Source: Echinococcus granulosus (taxonomy: Eukaryota > Platyhelminthes > Cestoda > Cyclophyllidea > Taeniidae). Taken from it: a stretch of DNA of 64,000 bases. The position numbers were made by a program, and so were the translations under genes. The notes beneath the pieces were generated by a model. It saw nothing but the letters and a program-made list of their open reading frames with translations, had not been told where the DNA came from and did no database searches. Where the stretch lies: positions 514,333 through 578,332 of the forward strand of contig NW_020170394.1 in assembly GCF_000524195.1 (NCBI RefSeq), given 5' to 3'. Shown here piece by piece: positions 39,483 to 60,237 of this stretch (position 1 is its first letter; each line of letters starts with the position of its first letter).

Positions 39483-39950
39483 TTATTGCTGAAGCAGCCT
39501 TTTTATGTCTTCGGAGTCGGTGCACTCGCACATCTTTAAACCGCTGGGGGAATCAATAATTTCTGCCTTCTACAAAATTCAGCAAAATTAGTGCAGAAGT
39601 AACAGCCACCATACGTTCTTCAATAGGAATTCGACACAATCCGCATGCTCCTCATAAACCGCCGCAAGTAGTGGAGTAATCCCAAAATTGTCTTTTACCT
39701 ACATTGCCTTGATTAATGTTAAATCTCGGCCTACATTTACATCAGCACCCTCCTTAACCAACAACTCTAGTATCTGTAAATGTCCGAAATCTGCCGCAAT
39801 GTGAATAGGCCTTCTTCCATTCCCAAGCCCCTTATTAAGGTCTTTTACCTGTAGAAAGTTAGAGAGAAGGCATTTTACATTCTTTAACGCATCTTTGAAA
39901 CCATTAATATCACCTGTCTCGATGCACCATTTGAACTGCTCTTCGCTCAT
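39483..39950 (-). CDS. MTPN: Myotrophin (V-1) ankyrin-repeat protein
   Basis: A small cytosolic ankyrin-repeat protein that in animals binds actin capping protein and slows filament capping. Exons 39950-39879, 39848-39735, 39698-39615 and 39569-39483 give exactly 118 aa, the length of human myotrophin. Motifs in order: MSEEQFKWCIETGDINGFKD, then NGRRPIHIAADFGHLQILE, KEGADVN, FGITPLLAAVYEEHADCVE and the C-terminal CTDSEDIKRLLQQ. Removing the introns of 30, 36 and 45 nt gives a nearly gapless alignment with the vertebrate protein. The 30-nt intron is a multiple of three with no stop, so it would be missed by naive translation. It probably heads a two-gene transcript with the anoctamin. Confidence 0.95.
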
Positions 39951-40912
39951 TTTGAAATACGCCCTAATTTTGATTGGGCATATCAGTTTCGCATAAGCAT
40001 AGCGCAGTGACAGTTAAGGTCGCCTATTAAAGCATTTGAACGTTACGCTCAATTGTAGGACAAAGTTTAATAAACTAAATAAACAGAAATCCACAAAAAA
40101 AACTTAAAATGACTCTTTTTCATAATTTGCCTATTAAATTTATGCAGACGATTTGCAATTCACCAAACAAGACATGGGCGCTTCAATAAACACGAGAATT
40201 AAAAGCATGCACGCACTTTGAAAAGATTCCGTCCGATCTAGTTTGGGCGAATTCTTTAAGTTGCTATAATGGTTTTGAAAACGCACCGGGTTCTGGTAGA
40301 CCCCCAACCTCTTCGCCGCAGTAACTGCCCATCAAAACAGGTACGCTATCCTGGTCACCAAGCTAGGCGCTACATTGCGTTCTCTCCCCCAGATTCGAGC
40401 GTGAGTACTAAGACCAACCTTATCTCCTGCCACATCTCTACTGCTCAGATTCTTTAACAATTAAACTACTATCCATGTAGCAACGCCTACTACATACCAG
40501 AGATCTGCTTGTCATACGTCTCCGCGAGACCAAGGAAGCTCATCCACCGAAGTCCCACACACTGCTCACGCGCTGCCAAGGGCTCGAGATTCCTGTGCAG
40601 AAAACACTCACTGGCTACGCAAGGGCCATTCATTTACCAGACGGCTGGAATTGACAAGTCTAATGCCAACTGCATTCCTGTTCGACAGCGCAAACGACCG
40701 CCCGCTCCGCTCGCAAAACAGAAGGCATTGCACCCACAGGTAGGCGAGTGTATTTGAAAGGTATTGCACCATTAATCCTTGTAGGTGTGAAGTGCATGAA
40801 AACAATAAAATTAAACAACATCAAAATCACAGTCGTAACAACGTGGAACGATTAGAATACGATGTCGCACAATAAATAATTGAAATGCAGCAGAACTAGG
40901 AAACAGTGTGGC
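39951..40912. other. Spacer between myotrophin and DNAJC5, with a C-rich island
   Basis: About 960 bp. The part at 40,270-40,760 is noticeably richer in C on the plus strand than its surroundings and has overlapping open frames on both strands, but no recognised domain. It may be the promoter and 5' UTR region of the myotrophin unit or a decayed insertion. No TATA or clear repeat identified. Confidence 0.35.
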
Positions 40913-43043
40913 CTAGTAGCCGGACATGGTCGAGGGTGGCTGTCGAGTGATAACATTACCTGTGGGGGGTGGCATCGGCCGCCCCACCGACGGGTACGAT
41001 GAGGAATTAAACTGTGTCTGTCGTAAATCATCCAGATTGTAGGGAGGCGCAGCTTGATGCATTGGGTGTGCCAGATCGTCCAATTCTTCATCCTAATCGA
41101 ACAGGATACAACAAATGATCGTGACGGTCTTTGGAATAGGGGGTATTATCATTATTAGAAAGGCACGACCTATCCATAACGGATGTAACGAGCAAGACAA
41201 CAGGTAAATCTACGCACACGTAAATTGATTTCCTCAGGCGTTGGCTCATGGGGGCCCGGCTTAAACTTCCCGAAGCAGAAGTTGCAACAAAAGCAACAGC
41301 AACAGCAGAAGTAGCAGCCGGTGATAGCACAGCAGAAGAAGAACAGGGCCTGTAACATGGACACTCAGACAAAACGACACACTCTCAAGGAGGTTAAACT
41401 GTTACCGAGATTACCTTGCACCACTTGCTTGAAAGCATAAAGTAGGTGTTGACATTGTCTTCACCAACCTGTTCTGCTATGGAGAGACCAAGACTGCCAT
41501 ATTTGTCATAGATGCTGCGCTTCACTGGATCCACCAGTGCTCGATAGGCTCTGCTCACATCCTTGAACTGAGTAAAGCAAACGCAAAAGATCTCTAATGA
41601 CCCAACTCCATTCAATAGAGGAGTACAAAGCACCCAACTCACAACGCCTCCTCTAAATGAGTGTTTTAAACAGAATAGATTATGCAATAAAGGGAAATTC
41701 ACAATAGTGTGGAAGAGGTTCTAAATTTTACTCAATAAATTTTCCCTCCTCCAAAATGACCTTACCCATGGAAGCAGCATTGTTGGAGTTAATTGTTTTG
41801 ACGATATAACCTCTTTTAGAAAGGAGCAAAGTGGCACAACAAAGATAAATGCTCTCTCGTTTGTAACAAGCTCATGTCTGCAATCACGTGGCCTATTGGC
41901 AACTCTCCGATTAATAACAAAGAGAAGAAAACGTATTACCTTCTCTTTCTTTCGAAAATCGGAAACGTGGCGAAAAAATTGGCACTTCACTTTCTTGTTA
42001 TTTGTCATTCAAGACAATGAGGGCTCATAGTGGCGAAGCATTTGAGGCACTGAGTTACATATTAAAATAATGCCGAGGAAATCTAACCTGCGTTGGAGTA
42101 AGTACGCACCATATGAAGAACGGAAGGCTTTGTGCTATAAGTACAAATTATATCCATCGCAAATGTGAGCATAAGACAAGAAACTCACGATATCAGCAGC
42201 GGCAGGATTATCCGGATTTTTATCAGGGTGAAAGCGCAGGGCAGCCTTAATACATAACAGAAGCCGGAATAATGGATGCGGCACTTGGAAGAAAGTGAAC
42301 AAAGTAGATAATTTAACTAGATTTGTGAAATAAAGCTATGGATTTCAATGTACTCACTAACAAGTAAAGTCTGGTAATGCAAAAGTGAGCAGTGTTGAAT
42401 AATTAAAAAAAATGCATGAAAGACTTGAATGTGATAAATAAGAAAGTATAGTCATGATAGCCACAATAACTCGACTTAAGATCTGTTGATGCCGCTCACT
42501 ACATTCAGGGTGTTTTCTCGAGCTCTATGGGCAATAGATACTTTGATTCAAAATATCAACTAAAGTTCAGGAAATGCAGTTCGACTTTCCGCAATATCAC
42601 CAGTAGTTTAACCATGCATAAGTTCAAAAATACTAAAATAAAAACTACACATACGACATCAGACTGGAGTCCATGTAAAGGTAGTATAATGTAAATGTAT
42701 AGACCAGGATCACTACTAGGGTAGGTATACCAGCCTAAATCCCTCATAAAATACTGGATCTAATTCCAGTAAACTAGGCAAATACCACATTTGAACCTAG
42801 GTAGACACCACATCAGTGCGGAATTCAACAGGGATCTTTCCGCAAAGATAGTCAACGGAGGTTACCAGCATTGATGTTTACCTTCCGGTAGGCTCTCTTT
42901 ATGTCGTCCTCATCGGCCCCTTTTGGTACACCGAGGATGTGATACAATGTTGAACCAGATGCACTTCAAACGAGTAAATACTAAAAAGTAGCCTACGACA
43001 ACTTTCTTCCTGCTTGCAAGAAAGAACTGGGGTCACTGGTCAT
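40913..43043 (-). CDS. DNAJC5: Cysteine-string protein, DnaJ homolog subfamily C member 5
   Basis: A palmitoylated J-domain co-chaperone of synaptic vesicles that partners Hsc70 in SNARE folding and exocytosis. Six exons: 43043-43003, 42963-42882, 42245-42189, 41567-41415, 41349-41218 and 41092-40913, giving 214 aa. The J domain starts at [23 protein letters not shown], which stimulates Hsp70 ATPase, is at residues 47-49; then [14 protein letters not shown] and the linker [12 protein letters not shown]. The cysteine string, from about residue 117, holds 11 cysteines in roughly 20 residues ([20 protein letters not shown]). The C-terminal tail ([20 protein letters not shown] and later [14 protein letters not shown]) is Pro-rich and unlike the vertebrate tail. 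The first exon ([13 protein letters not shown]) is inferred from a 39-nt intron with a weak GT donor; all other exons are strong. Confidence 0.93.
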
Positions 43044-43749
43044 TTTTAGTGGCTCGGCCGGCCGGTTTACAGTACACAGATGGACTCAATGAGGAGCCAA
43101 TCGCATCACCGACACGGCCAAGTCGAAGCCTATAACTATTTCTTCGGAAGTTGTAAAAGGCAACTAATTATTGGAAACTGATGTTCAGTATTATCGCACT
43201 GGATGCCAATCTAAGTATACTGATGTGTAAAATTAGCACGTCTTATACTAGTATGCTTTTAGTAGGCACAATACTTGCGCATTTATTCTTAAGTAACTGA
43301 AATGGCGCCCTTTAATTAAAACGGCTGGTTGGTCAAAATACACACGACAATGCTAAGTGCCGAACACCTCAACGCAAGTTGTTAACAATTGTTGGCTCTC
43401 ATCAGTGCATCAGTTTTACATGACAAATTTTACAAATATGAGATGAGGCAGATTTTTTATTAGTTTATATGCATCTTCCTTAAAGTGGGAAGTCTTATAA
43501 AGGAACAACATGGGATTACCGCTTATGAACTTCAACCAAATAATTTTTTAGGCAGCTACTTAGGGCGTGAAACTCGTAAATGCTATTTTTCGCTAGCCAT
43601 ATAAAATATTACTGCCTCGCAAAACAGCTGCTAATAAAATGTTTGTTCCTTTTTAATGCTTGCCATTACTAGTTCGTTTAACTTGGTCAAATGAAATGTA
43701 CAGTGCATATAATAATCCATTGGGGCGGGTAAGCAAATAATCTCTGAAT
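43044..43749. promoter_or_regulatory. Divergent intergenic region between DNAJC5 and glycogen synthase
   Basis: About 706 bp separate two head-to-head start codons, so both promoters should lie here unless 5' UTR exons extend elsewhere. A GC-rich block with GGCCGGCCGG lies at about 43057-43066, next to the DNAJC5 ATG. No TATA consensus was found at a sensible distance from either start. Confidence 0.4.
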
Positions 43750-51913
<8,164 letters not shown>

Positions 51914-51937
51914 GAATACTACACCCCATCTGCCCCC

Positions 51938-51957
51938 TTCTTCTTCTTCTTCTTCTC
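51938..51957. repeat. TTC trinucleotide microsatellite in the GYS 3' UTR
   Basis: About six and a half TTC units immediately after the GYS stop codon at 51911-51913, within a longer pyrimidine-rich 3' UTR. Confidence 0.85.
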
Positions 51958-53569
51958 AACCTTCACCTCTATCTCGCCCAACTCCTCCTCGTCCTCCTCC
52001 CTCACTTCCTTTCACCTATCTACTCAGCCAGCTACCAACTCATCCATCCATTTGTTCCTTCCTCATTGATTTCGTATTTCTTATATTTTCGAAACCATGG
52101 CTTCTTAGATTGTTGGATGACTTTGTTTGCTCTAGCCTCGGACCTCCTTCCCCATCCCGTTTATCTGTGTTTGTCAATGTGCGAGCGTGTATACATGGTG
52201 GTGCTTAAGTTGCAATTCCACTTCTCTCGCTCGCTCGCTTCCTCCTTACCTGTTGCATTGATGATGGTCTCCCGCCCTTAGCGCACTAGTGACAGTTTAC
52301 CTGTGATCAAAACTGCAGACAAACTGATTATAATTTGCACAATTTCATTCTTGCTCCCTGACGCATCTTCGAAAGCGGTTTAATCTAAGGGGAAAATTGA
52401 ACTTTGCGGCTCCATCCACTTAATTGTGCTTATTTTTTTATGGGATCTAAAAGAACTAAAGTTAAAAAGTGTTTATTTGTGGAAAAAGAAACAACTACCC
52501 GATAAATCTAACTCTGGAAGTCATTCACTCCCAAGTTGTAGCCAAGATACATCTTCCTATCGAGCTGGTGGGGGATCATGCTACTAGGAACTTTTCCTTG
52601 GCATACATCACATCTCTATCGCCTTTAAGAAGACCTCCTCCTCTGTGTCTGGAAAATTTTAGCTCTTATAAATGCGTTTTTGTTTTCATGTAAAAACAGC
52701 CAAAATCAGAAGAGATGCATTACATCGCTTCCTGTAAACCCTTATTTTCCTGTGCTGTCAGGCCGAGGTGTGAAGACCTTGCTCTGTTGATGTGGATACT
52801 GACCTTTTAACTTCAGCCATGTTAGTATTTCATGTGGTACATCTTTGACGCCTAAAACGGTGTCTCGTATTTAACTAAAAGTATTTTTACATTAAGTGTT
52901 AGATTTTAAATTGAATTAAATGCTAGTCTGATCTGCCATTACTGCTATTAATTTTTCCCCAAGTGTAGGTAACTATTTTGAATTGGAGTGAAAGTAACAC
53001 CATCAATGGTTGCTGTTATTTTCGGAGAAATTCTAGAGGCGTAAAACTATCGCCGGACACCTTACAACTATAGTCCTTCGCCACTGACTACGACAACCTA
53101 AGGCAAGATTTTCCCATAACAATCTCTGATCTGATACTAATTTGAGTTCTGTTATCAGAAGCGGCTTATCCAATACCATAAGCAAAATTATTACCTTACA
53201 GTGGTCAAAAAAATAGGTTGTTTTTCAAACAGATCATTACCATCTAAATCTCTATTACCCTTTTCGTTTCGTCAGAATAGTTCGGGGCTTCGAGAGATCA
53301 ATGGATCTTTGTCATACCCAGTATATGTCCACCCGATTTTAGTTTGCTTAGAGGTCAACCGGAAGTCCGCATCGTGTTTCCCAGGTTCAGTGAACTGTCT
53401 GCATTGTTAAGCCAACAGAAACAAAGCATGACCCGCTGGTCGTGACGCCGGAATGTTTTACAGTTTTTTTTTAAATCTAATTGACGAGCCGATTTAAGCG
53501 AATTCCAATCCGGTAGTAGAGCTGTAGCGCCTCGAGCCTTCACTGAAGATGAAAGGAGACATAATACAT

Positions 53570-53696
53570 ACGCAGGGTATGTGCTCTTGGCTTATAGTAG
53601 GGCCTTGGGTTATTGACGTGGCCCAGAGACCAGGCCGCCCAGTGGAGATACAGTGGCGCGACCCTAAGTGGGCCGCTACCAAAACCAAGAGTCAAG
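53570..53696 (+). repeat. Interspersed repeat, copy A
   Basis: About 127 bp. Aligns almost without gaps to copy B (60130-60237, opposite strand) over about 87 bp, from a TGACGTGGCCCAGAGACCAG-like block to AAAACCAAGAGTCAAG, and less well to copy C at 6.9 kb. Flanks diverge immediately. No long terminal repeats, poly(A) tail or open frame of its own. Confidence 0.7.
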
Positions 53697-56600
53697 CAAA
53701 TAACCACTGGCAGAGCTTTTCAGTGAAAGTATTTCTAGCACATTCCTCTAACGGTTTCAAATGCGTCGAAATGCACGCACAACAGATTCACTCGGGCATG
53801 GTGGGTGTGTGGTTATGCCCGATGATTATATGCACTTCCTGCATGGCGGACCAAAATTCCGCTCTTTTATCCGTAAACAATGTGCAGTGGAAAATTTATA
53901 GGATTGTGGATAGGTTCCTTAATTCATTCACTCCAAGCACTCTTGATTCTCTTGACGGTACATTTTAAGCGGCGCTTGTGTTTGACAGCCATATTGGGGC
54001 ACCAATCACACTTTGGCCTATCCGCTTTCCATAAAGTGGAAGCACTCTTCACAGCGTTAGTGTTTGCTTTAATTGTAGAGTTGTTTGCCGTCCTTGTATT
54101 TTTTTTTTTCACTAAATATAGGGTGTTTAGTGTCCTTATGATTACTTTTCTAAGTAAGTCACTTTTCAAAATAAAACAGTGTCTACAATGGCATAAAATT
54201 TGGTTCAAATTCTCTCACATTTGTGGGAAATGTTATCTTGGCCATGTGGTGTTGTATTTGGTTCTGCACTAACGTGCTTGATGTTACCCTGATTAGTACG
54301 TAACCAAGCATCATTATCAAGAAGTGTGTGAATGTCAAAAAGGTTCCGTGCATAAACTGGCATCATCTAATACTAAAATCTCAACTGCATAATGACGGCA
54401 AACCTTTTAGCCACTTTTAATTTGCTTTATTTAAGGGGTGGTGAAATCAGCAGGGTCACTTTTGGAGACCTGATAACTCAAAACCACAGTGTATGGTGTG
54501 TTGTTTAGATATGCGTCGAGAATTTAGCTTCATATGTAGCATACTATCATGCTCATTGGTGCTGCCAAACACGCAGATGCACTTTTCTTGAACTCTGCCA
54601 GGGTGAGGTCATTGCCATTAATATGTGCTTCGAGAATCATGCAACCAAGTGATGTTCGTACGATACACGCCTTAGCGAATGGAGCTGACGAAGTAAAATG
54701 GGAAGTCGTTGGAAGAAAATCAATTTAAGGCGTAACACCGAAATATTTACTTCCAGTCGGGTTCCTTATAGGTCATTGTCATGGTAAGTGAATTACCAGA
54801 CAGTGCCATCCCTTCAGTTCTCTTCATTGTCTAATCCATCTAGTCAGTATTCAATTCGAAATCACGCTCACACCTATAATGGAAATGCACTAGGTGTAGC
54901 GACCATAATCGAGGTTTGCTCTAGCCCTCAACCGCACCAGAGGCGGTTCACGGGGATCGAAGAGGTTGGAACGTGGTAAAGCGTGGATCAGGACACCAAA
55001 TGCGTGTGTGACTCACCATCACCCCAGTCCAACAGGATTAATGGATGCTATGGCTGTATCGGTACGCTTGCTTCCCCTCATGTATACCAACTTGTTGAAA
55101 AAAAACTGCTGCTTTGATCTGCTGTCGGGATACATTACACATGTCATTGTAAAATTTAAATCGGATGCGGCGTTCGCTTAATACGCATGCCGCTAGACAC
55201 TAATCAGATGCAGTTTATAGCTTCTTGCAAGAAAGTTTGTAGAGAGCCTAGCTTTGCGTCCTATTGCATTTTCCTTTATTGAAAAGAATGTAATAAATGC
55301 TTGGTTGAGTCAAAATTTTTAGTCAAGCGGTCAGATTACACCAGCCTCGTGGTTGAGCAGACATTATCAATTCATAGGGAGAAAAACACCAATTCCCTAA
55401 AAAACTCTGATTAATTTTAACTGCCCTGTATTGGGCAGCATCTGGTATCTTCCTCTAACCAATCTTCTCAACCCAACGATCTGAAACAGGAAGGGGGAGA
55501 GAGGACCTACGGAAAGATTATGAAATGTTCCACCACTTTATCAAGTTGAGGATGGTACAGAATCCTTTTCGAAACAGTGCAAGTTCATTTGTAAATGTTG
55601 CAGGAAAGACTCGCTTTACCTCCAATAACTAATTCACTCATCGTAAATATCTAATTGCTGATTATTGTGAAGATTTCCAAATACATTAGAGCTCATTAGC
55701 GTTCAATGGAAGCAAATGTCAAGTCTTGTGGCAATCTTTAATGGATTTACGAGTCAAGAAAACGATTTCTTGACAAGTCATGCAATATGTCGAGCTGTTC
55801 GGACTCTCCAAACATCGCGGCTTACATTTCCTCTTGGCATCGTACTTCGTCGGCCATGCCGATAGCCTCCCAATTTTTCCGTGCGTCAAAAAGAAACATT
55901 GTATTCTATTGGGAGGAGTTATTAAAACTTCGGGGATCGTCGAGACTCTGTAGAAATTTGCTCAAAAAGAGAACTCGATCTTCCCGGTTTGTACTTCGTT
56001 TAAGGCAGCAATACCATTGCGTTCAAGCTCTTTACATAATGGTTGTACACTTATATGTTTATATGGCTTACTACGGCTTCATCGTACAGGATTTTGAAAA
56101 AATGATTTGTTTAAATCGTATTTTACAAATTAGAAATTGCCACTTAACAGTAAGTTTCTCGACTAGCTTTAGCGTTTTTAGTTGAGTAAACTAAAAAATT
56201 ACCGCTTTTAAAGAATGGAAGTATACGGGAAAAAGATGCTTAAAATGTCGCCATTATACCGAAAATTTTTCTATACATTCGCCATTTGCTTGTACCTTCG
56301 CTAAAAAAACTTTATGTGACATCATTTGATAGATAGAAGTCGTCTTTTAAAATTGTATGACGTGTTTTACTATCTGGAACCAGAATTCAAGTTGAAAACT
56401 TTTAATACCACGTTGTGCGACCTTGAAACCTAACAATGTCTGGGAAACTTTGAGGTGGCTTGTTGTAAATAACTTAGTTGTTCAAGGAGGTGGCTTGGTT
56501 GTAGTAGTAACCACTTTTGCAATGAAGAGGTTCTAGGCCTTTATGAAAGATTTTACGAAACTTTCTCACTTACACTTCCCTTTCGTGACTGAATTCTTTT

Positions 56601-56713
56601 ATGTGCTTATGTCTCCGGTTATGGGGTATAAGCCATACAAGCGATTTTGTACTTATCTGAGATTGATATCTGAATGCTGGGAATTTGGGTCCAAATTTTT
56701 TTCGTAGTTTTAG

Positions 56714-58223
56714 ATGCTTTATGAAGAAAGGACCGCTCCAGATAACTGGGTGGCGTCTGATTTTCTAATACGTCTGCAAAGAAATGGTTTGCTATTCTGC
56801 TTCTTACCATTCTTTAGTTAATCTACAAGTATTTGACCTGTCAACTATTATGCTTTATTCGGGACTGGTCTTTCAGCAACTGTGCAGGTAGACTCGTATT
56901 TTCTCACAACTGAGAAGCATTTGCCTCTTCGTGACTTCTTTCATCTTTTTGCTCTGGAAACGAGTGACCCCCTACTATCTAGCCATAGTCATTCTTCTGA
57001 CAGCTGTGTTTGGCTTCATGCTGTGGTTCTTTTTGGTCCTATCGTCGGATGAACGGAATCTCAAGGCACGTGAGTAAAGGTTTTCTTTTTCCTAACTCTT
57101 CGTTTATCGTAACTTATTTCTACCGTAATTCGGCTGAACCTAAGCGTGTGTTTTAGTTTCTACTCCTCTGCGCACAGGACTCATAATTCTGGTCTTTAGT
57201 TCGGCTTTGGCTCCTGTTCTGCATTCTCTCTTGGATACTGTCTCGACTGACACAATTTACGCAATGACTTCTATATTACTCTTCTTGAATTTCGCTTCGC
57301 TTCCCTACGCCAACGGAATGCGTTCTTCCCGAGTCGATGGCACTACCGACTCCAATATTGTCTCCGTAGCGACAGGCTTCCTCGCTTCACTTTGTATGGC
57401 CAGCCGCTTACCAGGACCTAAAGAAACGCTTCTTTTGATTATATCTGCCACTCTTGTTTTCGCCACGTGGCCCACCATTCGCCATCGTATACAGGTCACT
57501 AATTACCTCTTGTTATCAGCTCTCATTATGCTAATGCGGTGCACTCTATATTGGGAGTCATACAGTGAATATATCTTATTTATATGGATTGTGATATGAT
57601 GCTAGCTTGGCTTTCGTCTTTTGTAATTGTTTCGTTTTAGGTCTGCAAAGGTAAGAAGACCCGATTTGGTTTTACCCTAGGAATGGGCGCGGCGGCTGCT
57701 TTGAGCCTTTTGCCATTTTTCTTCGATGATGAGATCGAATCTGTCTATAAGGGCCTCATTGCCACTGCAACCCTTTTGTCAACGTTCCTTATCAATTTCG
57801 GTATACCTTTTATCTTCTACAAGATGCAATCCATCAAGTCGTGAGTTGCAGCTTTCATATTAGCTATCTTTTTCGGTCTCTTCAATCGCTACGTGCGTGC
57901 TAGTACCTACCGTCCAAAATTGTAGTGCAGTTGTGTAGTAGAGGTAGCTGTCCACTGCCTTGTGAATACCGCTTCTGATAACTGACTAATAATTTTCACT
58001 TTTTGTGCTTTGTTATTTGGCCTTGTAAGTATGCTACACTGCAACTATCGATCATGTTTTCTGCATATAACCGTCATAATCATGAAATTCTTTAGACTAC
58101 AATGACTATGATAAACTAGTAAATTTAACTGGTTTTTCACCCATCAGATTTTTTTCATTTTTCTGTATTTTCCATTATAGCAACATTAATGGCCCATGGG
58201 ATGAGGCTGTTATTAAACATTAA
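56714..58223 (+). CDS. PIGC: GPI N-acetylglucosaminyltransferase subunit C (PIG-C)
   Basis: A subunit of the ER GPI-GlcNAc transferase, which performs the first step of GPI anchor synthesis. Exons 56714-56786, 56818-56887, 56918-57069, 57157-57494, 57641-57840 and 58181-58223; 291 aa (human 297). Motifs: MLYEERTAPDNWVASDFL, then FQQLCSICLFVTSFIFLLWK across the third junction, LAPVLHSLLDTVSTDTIYAM, ASLCMASRLPGPKETLL and the C-terminal NINGPWDEAVIKH. Multiple hydrophobic helices fit the family. The first two introns are only 31 and 30 nt; excising them gives a gapless match to the human N-terminal region. The start ATG abuts an AG acceptor directly; human PIG-C has about 16 further residues, so a tiny upstream exon or a spliced-leader-supplied 5' end is possible. 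Confidence 0.95.
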
Positions 58224-59638
58224 TATTTCACGTCAGTTTTTTCCTCATAGATTTGTCATTTGATTTCTAGTAAATTACTCTGACAACCGGTATGTTTACT
58301 TTTTCTTTATTTGAAAATTATGAACCAAAGTCAAGGACCCTTCAGTTGGGGTTTTTGCACTGAAATCAGAATCACAAGTTAATTTACACATTCGTTTGGG
58401 CTCACACTCTGGGTATGTCCCACCTTGCCATATTTGAAACATTTCGTCTGCTCGTGCAGACATTTACGTCGAGGCTGATTTTGGGCACAGGATGCGTATC
58501 TTCCTAGGCTTATGTGTATATAGTTGGGACTGATAACCCAAGAAGAAGGTTTTGGCAACTTTTCCTCATGACTGTTAAAAGGCGGCCCGAAGTTGTTTCA
58601 CTTCATAACCAGTGCTTGAAGGCGATATGAGTTGAACAAAGTGACTTCATTAGCTTTTGGTACTCCTTTTATAGCCTCACACTGCGCGCGCATGTTCCGA
58701 GTAATCTGGAGTCTTTGACCAGGATAGATGAGGAGTCCCCATTGAGGGCCTAGTATCTTAATGCCAGTACTAAATCTACCTCCTAGTTGGTTTTCCAATT
58801 GAAGGTTACTGTCACACTTGACAGGTTGTATCAGCAACTGTAAAATAATTACGCAAATAATCTGGGAATCGGACTGCTTTGAAAGGCTGAGAAGATAACT
58901 CTTAGAGTATATCATTGGCGGTGGGTAGTGGTGATTCAGGAGATGCTGAGCCCTCATTTAGCGCTTCAGATAATCCTCAGTATATGAAGTAGGATTGGTG
59001 GCAAGTAGTTCAATTTCAGTATTTACGAAATCAGTCGAGGAGTTGCGATATCAGTTTGTGGTTAATAATAGAAAGCACAACTAAGAATAGAAGTCGGCAG
59101 GGCGAATAATCGGAGGTGTGTACAACTAATGACGACTGTGCATTACCGAATAGCGAGATTAGGAGAAGTTGGGTGCTAGTGTAGTGCTTTAGTAGTTCGC
59201 TGAACTCTGCGTTTGATTACAAGCGCCCTTAGGCCTCCGTAGACTGAGCAATCGTTTGGCGGCGTGGCCTTCGAATCATGCCAGTGGCCTCTCAGCCCTT
59301 CTGCACATCAACGGTGCATTTTCTGTCATATTGCTAACTGCCTACGATTCCAAGAAAGGTTGGGGCGCTAGATCAGTTGGACCAATCCCCCACCTACAAA
59401 GAGCTCACTGGAAAGAAGTGAACCGCATAGACCTAAAGCATAATAGTATAATTTTAAGATTTGTAGTCATTATTTTTAGATAATAGCATCACTTTAGCAA
59501 GTATGGGGGCTCCCAAACCATTAGTCGCTGTGCTTGTATTACCTTTCAAGCAAGTACATTGGCAGTCTGGAGATTTGACGAATCCACAAAGAGGCCTCTT
59601 AGTTTTCGCAAACGCCTGCCTGATAATATCGTCAATTC

Positions 59639-59738
59639 NNNNNNNNNNNNNNNNNNNNNNNNNNNNNNNNNNNNNNNNNNNNNNNNNNNNNNNNNNNNNN
59701 NNNNNNNNNNNNNNNNNNNNNNNNNNNNNNNNNNNNNN
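59639..59738. other. Assembly gap of 100 N
   Basis: Exactly 100 ambiguous bases, a conventional scaffold-gap placeholder, so the true distance is unknown. It lies between PIG-C and UCHL and does not interrupt a recognised gene. Confidence 0.98.
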
Positions 59739-60129
59739 GAAATCCACTGGGTGACCGGTGTAGCCTACTTTGTTTGCATGTTTAAGTCACAAGCTCTGCA
59801 GTGAACAGTGGTGTAGCAGCCCTTCCCATTGCGCCTTCAAGAGGTGAAAAGTGCAGATGGTAGGTGTGTCTGCAGTCCCAAATCTGCCGAATTTCCGAAC
59901 TCTAAAGTGCGAACTTGACGGCGATTATGTCCAAAAATATAAAGGAAAAAACTTTTAAAATGCAGTGGGGTAACAGAATCGGTGACTTAAACTTTATAAA
60001 TCATATATGAATGAAAAATGAAATAAGGATGGTAGTGTAATGTAGGGTGGGACTCGCATGCCTGCCTCCTCTCTAAAAGAAACATCAAAGTAACATAAGC
60101 ATTACAGTAATACAGTAATACATTGGTCT

Positions 60130-60237
60130 CTTGACTCCCGGTTTTGACAAAGGAGCCAATGTGAGTCCCCCCATTGTACCTCCGCCGAGTGGGCTGGTCT
60201 CTGGGCCATGTCAGTGACCATAATCCCCTCTGCATGC
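60130..60237 (-). repeat. Interspersed repeat, copy B
   Basis: Minus-strand copy of the repeat seen at 53570-53696 and 6913-7020, with TGACATGGCCCAGAGACCAG, GGAGGTACAATGG and AAAACCGGGAGTCAAG. On the minus strand it is followed by a short ATTACTGTATTACTGTA tandem that the other copies lack. Confidence 0.7.

Larger units (their letters stand above)
51914..56713. other. 3' flank of GYS and spacer before PIG-C
   Basis: Starts with the GYS 3' UTR, which is CT-rich and holds a TTC microsatellite at 51938-51957. A repeat copy lies at 53570-53696. A plus-strand open frame at 53549-53968 overlaps that repeat and is judged non-coding. The remainder is AT-rich with no recognised gene. Confidence 0.45.

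Noticed and set aside
40269..40757. Overlapping plus-strand frames that look like a decayed retroelement
   Set aside because: No reverse transcriptase, integrase or gag motif could be identified, so it is listed only as a composition island.
53549..53968. A 139-codon plus-strand open frame
   Set aside because: It overlaps repeat copy A and has no family resemblance, so it is most likely a chance frame through the repeat.
59454..59754. Frames running through the N gap with a weak reverse-transcriptase-like start
   Set aside because: Only about ten residues are suggestive and the gap supplies artificial open frame, so there is no support for an element.
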